64,000 nt of DNA from positions 1-64,000 of the forward strand of contig CAVYZS010000018.1 of NCBI GenBank assembly GCA_963773085.1, given 5' to 3'. This stretch comes from JAENVT01 sp963773085 (GTDB lineage: Bacteria; Actinomycetota; Acidimicrobiia; Acidimicrobiales; Ilumatobacteraceae). Below, one piece after another: positions 35,461 to 43,217 of the stretch. The notes under the pieces were generated by a model that was given only the letters and a program-made list of their open reading frames with translations, was not told the DNA's origin and searched no databases. How positions within the stretch are numbered: position 1 is the first letter of the stretch; each line of letters starts with the position of its first letter. The position numbers were made by a program, and so were the translations under genes.

Positions 35461-36954
35461 TCAACCTGCCTGCGCATCGACAGGCGTTCCGGCGCGGACC
35501 GCGGTGACCACGTCACGGATCGCTTGGCCCGACTGTGCGGCAGTCGCCTGCTGCGAGACGAGCATGTCGTGGTCGGCGTCGGCCAGCTTGCGATGAACGC
35601 TGTTGGTCGACAGTGCAGCAAGCTTGTCCTGCGCGGCGAACCATCCGCCCTGGGCGTCCTTCTCCGCAGTCAGCACGACGAGAGGACGATCGCCGAGAGT
35701 GGTCAGCGCCTGCGCCTCGGACATGGTCGTGCGAATTTGCGAGAACTCGTCGCGGACACTTCGGGCATGGCGTGGCGTGGTCCAGAAGGCACGCGCCTGG
35801 TCACGAGCGGCGGCGGGCAGGTCGGCGTAGGCGCTGCCGTAGAGCGCCTGACCGAGGCCAAACCGGGACAGCGACGGCATCACGGCAGACGCCCGACGGT
35901 ACATCTCGTAGAACCCGGACCACCCGTCGATGGCGGTGTACTGCTCGGGGCTCATCGAGTCCAGCAGCGCGACACCGGCGACCTGGTCGGGGTACAGCTT
36001 TGCGAAGTTGAGGACGTACAGGCCACCGGCCGAGTGACCGGCAAGCACGTACGGACCTTGCTCCCCGGCCCGGCCCAACAGCGTGTGCAGATCGGTAGCG
36101 ACCTGGATGCCGTCCTGCGCTGTCGAGGCAGATTCGCTCCACCCGCGTCCGGCGCGGTCATAGACGCATACTCGAGTGGTCGCAGCCACATCCGGAGCGA
36201 TCCAAGCCATCGCCGTCGACGGCTCACCGAGGCCGGGTTCGAGCACAACAGTGGGGCTGCCCGTGCCAATGCAGTTGATGTGCAGCTTGTGGCCGCCGAC
36301 GTCGATCAGCCGGCCCGGCATTGCGTAACTGTCGGTGTTCTCGCGGTACGTCTCGTACGCACCGCCGACAGCGGACAGAAACAGCGCGACGCACACCGGG
36401 TACAACAGCCACACCCGCGTCCGGCTGTGCAGATCCCGACGAGCGCGCACGATCATCCACACAGCGAGGGCGGCAACAACTGGCGGCCACACCCACCCGA
36501 GCTCGTTACCCGTCGGCGCGATCGCGAGAATGCTCACTCCGGCGAGCGCCATAAACACGGCCGGCACGATCGCCCAACGCTGCGGCTGGTCAGTCCATCG
36601 CGCCGAAAGCACAGCCAACGCCGCCCACGCCGCGGCGAAGGCCAGCAACACCGACCCGGTGATGACGTGTTCTGCTGCTCCTGCGAACGGTCCAACGACG
36701 AGCACGATGGCCGCGACGAGTCCTCCGATGAGACAACCGGCCACGATACGGCCGATATGACCCCGTGCCGGCGCTGACTCGAGACTCTCGTCGTCAGATG
36801 TTGGCGCGTCCAGAAACACTTGCAGGTCCTCCGGTATGGGCATTGTCTTCATGGCGGAGACGTTCGCTCCGCCTGTGTTACCAACGGGGTAGTGCCGTGT
36901 CAAGGTCCCTGGAGCGGGGTTATCGGAGGTTTGGCTGGCTGGACGGCTGCGCAT
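35461..36954 (-). CDS. membrane-anchored alpha/beta hydrolase
   Basis: A 497-residue protein. An N-terminal cytoplasmic stretch is followed by about five hydrophobic segments (residues 65-215), then an alpha/beta hydrolase domain with LEPGLGEPS as oxyanion loop, elbow GHSAGGLY and a histidine in DADHDML. The hydrolase domain resembles that of the lipoprotein encoded next, so the pair looks like a duplication with different anchors. ATG 36954 has a strong AAGGAGT site. It is the first gene of an operon with the lipoprotein and flavoprotein, divergent from the LuxR regulator across box copy 2. Confidence 0.82.
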   Translation of the reverse strand: MRSRPASQTSDNPAPGTLTRHYPVGNTGGANVSAMKTMPIPEDLQVFLDAPTSDDESLESAPARGHIGRIVAGCLIGGLVAAIVLVVGPFAGAAEHVITGSVLLAFAAAWAALAVLSARWTDQPQRWAIVPAVFMALAGVSILAIAPTGNELGWVWPPVVAALAVWMIVRARRDLHSRTRVWLLYPVCVALFLSAVGGAYETYRENTDSYAMPGRLIDVGGHKLHINCIGTGSPTVVLEPGLGEPSTAMAWIAPDVAATTRVCVYDRAGRGWSESASTAQDGIQVATDLHTLLGRAGEQGPYVLAGHSAGGLYVLNFAKLYPDQVAGVALLDSMSPEQYTAIDGWSGFYEMYRRASAVMPSLSRFGLGQALYGSAYADLPAAARDQARAFWTTPRHARSVRDEFSQIRTTMSEAQALTTLGDRPLVVLTAEKDAQGGWFAAQDKLAALSTNSVHRKLADADHDMLVSQQATAAQSGQAIRDVVTAVRAGTPVDAQAG

Positions 36955-36984
36955 AATGACTCCTTCATTGGTGGTTCGCTGTTG

Positions 36985-39960
36985 GTGTGTACGGTCGTCG
37001 TAAGGGGTCAGGCTGCGCATCGGGCACGCCCCCTCAGATCTCGGGATGCGATACTCGGCGTCATCGTCCCTGACCGACTATCAACCGAGGAGTTCGTCGG
37101 TCGGCGCGCCGAGCTGGCGTCGTTCGACCGGGCCATTGCCGACGCGCGCCGGGGTCTTCCATCGATCCTGTTGGTCGGTGGTGACGCCGGCATCGGCAAG
37201 ACGACGCTCGTCAGCGAAGCCGCATCCCGCGCCGATGTCGCCTTGTATCTGGGCCGATCGACGCACATCGGCGGCGACACGATTCCGTTGGCACCCCTCG
37301 CCGACCTGCTCCGCCAAGTCCGCAAAGCCGCCCCGGAACTACTGATCGAAACTGGAGACCTCGCTGCCCTGCAGCGTTGGTTGAGACCTGACACGGTGGT
37401 CGGCGACGAGCCCGAGGTACCGCGGGGCGGGCTGTTCGTTGCCGTCCTGGAACTGATCGCTCGCCTGGCGGTCGACGACGCTGTCGTGGTGGCGTTCGAT
37501 GACCTGCACTGGGCGGACACGGTGACGTGGGACCTGTTCGAATATCTCGCCCGGAACCTGATCGACGAACAAGTGGTCCTCGCCGGCACGTATCGCGCCA
37601 ACGAGGTGAACGCCAGCCCATCACAGCGTCGCCGACTGGCCGAGTTGAGCCGCATCCCGGCGGCGCACCGAATCCTCATCACCGGACTCGATCGCAATGA
37701 TGTCGCGCAACGAGTCACAGCGCTGATCGGCGAGCCTGCACCGACCGTGCTCGTCGATCAGGTCATGAGGCGCGGTCAAGGAAACCCGTTCTTCACCAGG
37801 GAGCTCGTCGCCGCGCACGTGGCCGGCGAGACCATTCCGATGGTGCTGTCGGATCTGATCTCTGCAGAGATCGCCGGTCTCGACGACAACGCCCGCCATG
37901 TTCTGGGTGCCGTCGCAACAATCGGTCGGGAGGTCGGCCACGAGTTCCTTGCCACCGTGATCGCATTGCACGACCAAGCGCTCGAAACGGCGTTACGGAC
38001 CGTGATCGACGCCCAGTTGCTCGTCGTGGACAACACCAGCAACACCTACCGGTTCCGTCACCCGTTGCTCGGAGAAGTCGTCTACTCCGACCTGCTCCCA
38101 CCGCAACGGACCCGCCTGCACGCGCGAATCGCCGAATCGCTGCAGCAACAGTCTCCCGATGCCTTGCGCCGCGCTGACCGGGCAGGCGAGCTGGCCTTCC
38201 ACCTCGACCGTTCCGGGAACACGGAAGGGGCGTTCTTCGCTCTGCTCGCCGCGGCTGACGCTGCCGAGACGCTCGCACCAGCTGCCGCGTTTGGTCACCT
38301 CGAGCGCGCCTTCGAACTGTGGGATGTCGTCGGCGAGCGTTCCATCACGGTCAGCCGAAGTGACCGGTTGTGGCAAGCCGCGGAACTGGCGACATACACC
38401 GTCGGCAACCAGCGAGCAGTCGAGATCGCTCGGTCCGCGCTGCAAGCCGGTCCACCGCCGCTCGGCCCCGCGTTCGGCCACGAACGGCTCGGCCGTTACC
38501 TGTGGTCCAGTGGCCAACTCGACGAGAGCCGTGTCGAGTACCAGCGCGCGGCCGAGCTGCTGACAATCGACGGCTCTGACGCAGCGCCCGTGTTCGCCGG
38601 CCTCGGGCAAGCGGACTTGATGTCAGGCGACTACGCGTCAGCGGAACGATGGTGCGACAAGGTGTTCGACCTCGTCCCGACCGCCGACGATGACCCGGGG
38701 CCATGGGTGATGGCTCGCCGCGTGCTCGGCATCGTCCGCAGCAACCAGGGCGACCCTGACACCGCAGTCGAGCTGTGCCGCCAGGCGGTTGCGGCTGCCA
38801 CCAACGCACAGACACGCACACTCGCCACGCTGTACCTGTGCGTGGCACTGATCGATGCCGGCTGCCATCAAGCAGCGATCGACACCGCCCTCGACGCCGT
38901 AGCGGAGGGACAACTCACCGGACTCGACCGCGGGTTCGCCGGCTACTTCGACGCGGTCGCCGCCGAAGCACTGACCGTGCTGGGTCGTTGGGCCGAGGCC
39001 ACCAGTGTCCTTGCCCGCCACCCTGCCGCCACCACACTTCCGATCGGTCTGCTGCGGCTGGCACGCTCCGCAGCGATGCTCGCTGCCCGCCGCGGCGAAA
39101 CCGACCGGGCCCTTGAGCAGCTTGCCGAAGCCCAGGACCAGCCGGTCGACGGATTCCATCAGTCCGTGCTCGACGCCACAACAGCCGACGTTCACCTCGC
39201 TCTCGGCAACTGGCACGAATCAGCCAGGGCAGCCGATCGCGGCTGGGAATCGACGCGCGAGACGTCGGCGCTGTGGGCCGCTCGCTTCGCAATGTTCAGC
39301 GTGGTCGCAACCGTTGAACGCTCACTCGATGACCTCGCCGGTCGCCAACCCGTCGATCTCGCCGACACGATCACCCGCCTGCAGCGACAGATCGACGCCG
39401 CGCGGTCGTTCGACGAACGGTCTACGAACGGGCCGCAGGGTGACACAGCGGCGCACCTCGCACATGCAACCGCCAGTCTGACCCGCCTCACCTCTCCTGA
39501 CCCCGACGCGTGGGCAGAAGCCGTGACGCGTTGGACCGAGCACGGTGATCGATGGATGACCGCCACAGCACAGCTCCGCGAAGCCGAAGCGGCCGCTTCG
39601 ACCGGCGCTGCTGACCGGGCGGCAACAGCACTCCGACAAGCGCACTCGACGGCCGCCGAACTCGGCGCCGTCCGACTTCTCCACGACATCGACGCCGTGT
39701 CCCGGCGAACACGAATCAGCATCGACGCGCCGACCCGTGTCACGCTCGACGAGAGTTCGGTCGAACGCCTCGGTCTGACCAGCCGAGAGGCAGAAGTGCT
39801 GACACTGGTCGCTGCTGGACGCACCAACCGCCAGATCGGCGAGGAGCTGTACGTCTCGGACAAGACCGCGAGCGTTCACGTCTCGAACATTTTGCGGAAG
39901 CTCGGCGTCAACAGCCGCGTCGACGCGGCTGCCGTCGCCCAACGGCTCGGGATCGCCTGA
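36985..39960 (+). CDS. large LuxR-family STAND regulator
   Basis: Up to 991 residues. An AAA/NB-ARC-like ATPase opens with FVGRRAELASFDRAI, Walker A GGDAGIGKTT and Walker B VVAFDDLHWAD. Helical repeats follow, and a C-terminal LuxR helix-turn-helix (LTSREAEVLTLVAAGRTNRQIGEELYVSDKTASVHVSNILRKL region) closes it. The start is unsettled: the nearest in-frame conventional codon before the domain is GTG 36985, which would put promoter box copy 2 inside the gene; otherwise a rare start near 37050 is needed. It is divergent from the hydrolase operon and is the likely controller of the three promoters with the shared box. Confidence 0.88.
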   Translation: MCTVVVRGQAAHRARPLRSRDAILGVIVPDRLSTEEFVGRRAELASFDRAIADARRGLPSILLVGGDAGIGKTTLVSEAASRADVALYLGRSTHIGGDTIPLAPLADLLRQVRKAAPELLIETGDLAALQRWLRPDTVVGDEPEVPRGGLFVAVLELIARLAVDDAVVVAFDDLHWADTVTWDLFEYLARNLIDEQVVLAGTYRANEVNASPSQRRRLAELSRIPAAHRILITGLDRNDVAQRVTALIGEPAPTVLVDQVMRRGQGNPFFTRELVAAHVAGETIPMVLSDLISAEIAGLDDNARHVLGAVATIGREVGHEFLATVIALHDQALETALRTVIDAQLLVVDNTSNTYRFRHPLLGEVVYSDLLPPQRTRLHARIAESLQQQSPDALRRADRAGELAFHLDRSGNTEGAFFALLAAADAAETLAPAAAFGHLERAFELWDVVGERSITVSRSDRLWQAAELATYTVGNQRAVEIARSALQAGPPPLGPAFGHERLGRYLWSSGQLDESRVEYQRAAELLTIDGSDAAPVFAGLGQADLMSGDYASAERWCDKVFDLVPTADDDPGPWVMARRVLGIVRSNQGDPDTAVELCRQAVAAATNAQTRTLATLYLCVALIDAGCHQAAIDTALDAVAEGQLTGLDRGFAGYFDAVAAEALTVLGRWAEATSVLARHPAATTLPIGLLRLARSAAMLAARRGETDRALEQLAEAQDQPVDGFHQSVLDATTADVHLALGNWHESARAADRGWESTRETSALWAARFAMFSVVATVERSLDDLAGRQPVDLADTITRLQRQIDAARSFDERSTNGPQGDTAAHLAHATASLTRLTSPDPDAWAEAVTRWTEHGDRWMTATAQLREAEAAASTGAADRAATALRQAHSTAAELGAVRLLHDIDAVSRRTRISIDAPTRVTLDESSVERLGLTSREAEVLTLVAAGRTNRQIGEELYVSDKTASVHVSNILRKLGVNSRVDAAAVAQRLGIA
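36990..37039. promoter_or_regulatory. promoter box copy 2 (hydrolase operon / LuxR)
   Basis: The same order as copy 1: TACGGTCGTCGTAAGGGGTC, GCGCATCGGGCAC, CCCCTCAGATC. It lies 36-85 bases from the hydrolase ATG and in front of the LuxR domain start, so it may serve both divergent promoters. Confidence 0.65.
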
Positions 39961-39979
39961 CTGACGCCAGAACCGGCAC

Positions 39980-40028
39980 ATCTGAGGGGTGTCGCCCGAT
40001 GCGCATGCAACGGCCTTACGCCGACGAT
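39980..40028. promoter_or_regulatory. promoter box copy 3 (reversed)
   Basis: Read on the minus strand: GTCGGCGTAAGG, GCGCATCGGGC, CCCCTCAGATG. The box faces the gene at 40035 in the same relative direction as copies 1 and 2 face theirs, but lies closer to the start. Confidence 0.6.
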
Positions 40029-40034
40029 GAGCGC

Positions 40035-41027
40035 ATGGCCACACCGATCAGACCCTCGCTCTTCCCTTCCGACGATCACGACCTCGACAATATGGTTGCC
40101 ACCCTGCTCGCCGTCGGCTTCCCGCCGGGGCTGTCAGGGCGGTTGCTCGGCATTGGGCCCGACGCCAGCGGCGACGGCGTGATCCACTGCATCGATGTGC
40201 GCGCCGGTCGATGCATCGCCTACCACCGGAGCTGGGTGAACACCGACGTAGTCGCTGACCGACTCGGAATCGAGCGCTCGCCTGGACCGCGCACCGGCTG
40301 CCCCGACATCATCGCCGACAGCCTCGTTGTGTTCGGTGGCTCGATCCTGGCGCTCGGCAATGGATCGCTCGCCTACGAACTCACACCGGACCTCGACACC
40401 GTGCGCCGCGTCGACCTCGCCGGCCAAACCCGCGGACTCAACGGGTTCCCGAAAATCGAACCCGCAACCGGTGACCTGCACCTCCTCACGGCCGCCTCGG
40501 CCGGAGTCCAGGACCACGTCGTGGTCTCCGCCGGTGCACTGACCCGCACATCCCGCACGATCACCGCAGCACCCGCACCGGTCAGCGATCTGGCCATCAC
40601 CTGCGATCGGGTCGTGTTCGTTGGCAACGGATTCGTAGGGGTGACGAGTCGCGCTCCCCAAGCAAACACGACCTGGCTGCCCACCGGGGCCGACGCAGCC
40701 CGCCTCGTACGCGCTCACGACGACGGCGACACCGTCATCGTTATCGCCCTCACGCCATCACTCGAGCGATGGTCGCTCACCCCAGCGTCATCACCAACCG
40801 TCACTCGCGAGTTGCTCGATCCGACGCCACAGCACCACGTGACGACAGCCGGTCGTAGCGACGGTGGCTGGCTTGTCGGACACGTCCACGACGCGTCAAT
40901 GGACCAAACGGATCTCGTCGTCCGCGACGCCTCCGACATCACCCTCACGCCAGTCGCCACCGTCCGTATTCCGGGACGCGTCCCCCGCGGGATCCACACC
41001 ACGTGGATCCCGATACACAACCCTTGA
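40035..41027 (+). CDS. carotenoid-oxygenase-fold protein lacking most iron ligands
   Basis: About 330 residues resembling a short carotenoid cleavage oxygenase. YHRSWVNTD matches the YRNRFVRT strand; LALGNGSLAYEL matches the LAEGG-P-EL strand; FPKIEPATGDLHLL matches HPKIDPxTGEL; SDLAIT matches HDFAIT; HDDGDTVIV matches the strand after the third ligand; GIHTTWIP matches GFHGxWVP. Of the four His that bind Fe(II), three are replaced (Phe, Ser and probably Arg) and only the last is kept. So it is probably not an active oxygenase. Start ATG 40035 follows promoter box copy 3. A binding or sensory role is possible. Confidence 0.65.
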   Translation: MATPIRPSLFPSDDHDLDNMVATLLAVGFPPGLSGRLLGIGPDASGDGVIHCIDVRAGRCIAYHRSWVNTDVVADRLGIERSPGPRTGCPDIIADSLVVFGGSILALGNGSLAYELTPDLDTVRRVDLAGQTRGLNGFPKIEPATGDLHLLTAASAGVQDHVVVSAGALTRTSRTITAAPAPVSDLAITCDRVVFVGNGFVGVTSRAPQANTTWLPTGADAARLVRAHDDGDTVIVIALTPSLERWSLTPASSPTVTRELLDPTPQHHVTTAGRSDGGWLVGHVHDASMDQTDLVVRDASDITLTPVATVRIPGRVPRGIHTTWIPIHNP

Positions 41028-41325
41028 ACAACGAACGCCAGGCCACTCGATGACCTCGGTTGCCACAGCGCCCGCATTGGCTCAACCCGACACCGCGCTC
41101 CACTCGGCTGTCCCCGGCCAACAAAGGCCGAAACTTGTAGCGCCTGAACTCGAAGATCGGCGAACGCCTGCTAGCAGAACGAGCGCGGACTGAGCGTGCT
41201 GCGCGAAAGTGGTAGCCACTGTTCGCTGCGCCATCCACGCGGTGAGCGACGAACTGGAGGAGAATTGTGGAAGCAAGACGCGGCCTGGCAAACGGCGGAG
41301 TGTTCGCAGCATCAGGTGATCGTTG
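41028..41325. other. 298-bp intergenic region, no gene seen
   Basis: No conserved frame. A 10-bp palindrome CTGCTAGCAG lies near 41168. The promoter of the oxidoreductase/racemase pair is probably here. Confidence 0.35.
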
Positions 41326-42303
41326 ATGCGCGCAATCGTGCAGACGAAATACGGCACCGCGGACACGTTGAGTGTCGGCGAGATCGATCGACCCTCGATC
41401 GAAGGCGGTGAGGTGCTGGTGCAGGTTCGCGCTGCTGGCCTCGATCGAGGCACGTGGCACCGCATGGCGGGTCTGCCTTATGCAATACGGCTCGTCTCGG
41501 GTCTGCGCGCACCCAGGCGTGTCGTTCCCGGTTCTGACGTCGCCGGTGTCGTTGTCGCGGTCGGGAACGAGGTGACTCGCTTTCGCGAGGGTGACGAAGT
41601 GTTCGGCATCAGCAAGGGCTCGTTCGCGGAATTTGCGCCTGCACGCGAAGACAAGTTGGCGCAGAAACCTACGAAGCTCACGTTCGAGCAGGCCGCAGCG
41701 ATGCCCGTCTCAGGGCTCACTGCGCTGCAAGCGCTCTGCGATGTCGGCCGACTCAAGGCCGGCCAGAAGGTACTGATCATCGGGGCGTCGGGTGGAGTCG
41801 GCACCCACGCGGTACAGATCGCCAAGGCACTCGGCGCCCAAGTGACGGGCGTCTGCAGTACAGGCAAAGTGGATCTGGTCCGATCGATCGGCGCAGACAA
41901 CGTCATCGACTACACACGCGACGACTTCGCCGACGGTGACGCCCACTACGACCTTGTTCTCGACATCGGCGGCAACTCATCGCTCTCACGACTCCGAGGC
42001 ACGCTCGCTCCTCGCGGCACGCTTGTCATCGTCGGCGGCGAAGATGGCGGCCGATGGCTCGGGCTCAGCCGCCAACTCCGCGCCCTCGCATTGTCGCCGT
42101 TCGTCCGACAGAGACTCACGACGTTCATCGCCAAGGAGCATCACGCCGGCCTCGAGCGCCTCAAAGAACTCGTCGAGAACGATCAACTCGTTCCGGTGAT
42201 TGAACGGACCTACCCACTGAGTGCCGTGCCCGAGGCAATGAGACATCTCGAAGCCGGGCACGCCCGAGGCAAGCTCGTCATCACTTCGACGATGGATCAA
42301 TGA
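41326..42303 (+). CDS. MDR family zinc-independent NAD(P)-dependent quinone/alcohol oxidoreductase
   Basis: A 325-residue medium-chain dehydrogenase of the quinone-oxidoreductase type. The N-terminal GroES-like fold (RPSIEGGEVLVQVRAAGLDRGTWHRM) lacks the catalytic zinc Cys. The Rossmann motif is IIGASGGVGTHAVQIAKALGA, followed by the ADNVIDYTRDDF region. A TTG three bases upstream is an alternative start. The stop overlaps the racemase-like gene by four bases, so the two form an operon. Likely reaction: NADPH-dependent reduction of a quinone or enone. Confidence 0.87.
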   Translation: MRAIVQTKYGTADTLSVGEIDRPSIEGGEVLVQVRAAGLDRGTWHRMAGLPYAIRLVSGLRAPRRVVPGSDVAGVVVAVGNEVTRFREGDEVFGISKGSFAEFAPAREDKLAQKPTKLTFEQAAAMPVSGLTALQALCDVGRLKAGQKVLIIGASGGVGTHAVQIAKALGAQVTGVCSTGKVDLVRSIGADNVIDYTRDDFADGDAHYDLVLDIGGNSSLSRLRGTLAPRGTLVIVGGEDGGRWLGLSRQLRALALSPFVRQRLTTFIAKEHHAGLERLKELVENDQLVPVIERTYPLSAVPEAMRHLEAGHARGKLVITSTMDQ

Positions 42304-43010
42304 CCGTGGCGCAGGTCATGAAACGCATTGGGCTGATCGGCGGCATGAGCTGGGAGTCGTCGATCGAGTACGAGCGGATCATCAACGAAGAGGTACGCGA
42401 CCGACTCGGTGGGGTCCACTCAGCCGACCTGATCATCCGCTCCTTCGACTTTGCCGAGATCGAAGCACTGCAGCAACGCAACGACTGGGACTCTGCAGGT
42501 CAGCTCCTCGCCGGCGCCGCACGCACGCTCACACAGGCCGGCGCCGAACTACTCGTCCTGTGCACGAACACAATGCACCAGGTGTTCGATGCAATCACCG
42601 AAGCCACTCACGTACCCGTCCTCCACATCGCCGACGCCACCGCAGCCGCCATCAGACAACAACCGATCTGCACCGTCGCCCTACTCGGCACCCGCTACAC
42701 CATGGAACGCCGCTTCTACCGCGAACGCATGGAACACCACGGGATCCGAGTACAGATCCCCGACGACGACGAACGCACCCTGATCCACGACGTGATCTAC
42801 AACGAACTCGTACGAGGGATCGTCCGCGACGAATCCCGGACCCGCTACCTCACCGTCATCGAGCACATGATCGATCGCGGCTGCGAAGGCATCATCGCAG
42901 GCTGCACAGAGATCGAACTGCTCGTTCAACCAAGCCACGTGAGCGTTCCCTACTTCGCGACCACCCGCCTCCATGCACTCGCTGCCGTCAACGCTGCGCT
43001 CACCGCGTGA
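42300..43010 (+). CDS. aspartate/glutamate racemase family protein
   Basis: A 236-residue protein with the two catalytic Cys of the racemase fold, LLVLCTNTMH near residue 80 and IIAGCTEIELLV near residue 200. IGLIGGMSWESSIEYER at the start is characteristic of the aspartate-racemase (RacX/YgeA-like) branch. Starts at 42300 (overlapping the upstream stop) and 42318 are both possible. Likely role: interconversion of L- and D-amino acids, with possible use in cell-wall remodelling. Confidence 0.87.
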   Translation: MTVAQVMKRIGLIGGMSWESSIEYERIINEEVRDRLGGVHSADLIIRSFDFAEIEALQQRNDWDSAGQLLAGAARTLTQAGAELLVLCTNTMHQVFDAITEATHVPVLHIADATAAAIRQQPICTVALLGTRYTMERRFYRERMEHHGIRVQIPDDDERTLIHDVIYNELVRGIVRDESRTRYLTVIEHMIDRGCEGIIAGCTEIELLVQPSHVSVPYFATTRLHALAAVNAALTA

Positions 43011-43217
43011 CGAGGGCTCAGAGCGTTCGGACGCGCCAGCGGTGCGTCGTACTGCACCACCGCGGCCGTACCGCTCGCGCAGTCACCGAGCCGAGAGCCC
43101 GATCGCCAGAGCAGCGATGGCGTCGGCTGACTAGGGCGGTCACCGAGCCAGATTGCCCAGTTAGGTCATAGGCGCTCGCTCAGCTGTTGGGCAAAGCAGC
43201 TGGCCTACGCTGACCGA

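Noticed and set aside
41168..41177. CTGCTAGCAG palindrome as a regulator site
   Set aside because: Ten base pairs, single copy, no nearby regulator that would explain it; chance is likely in 64 kb.
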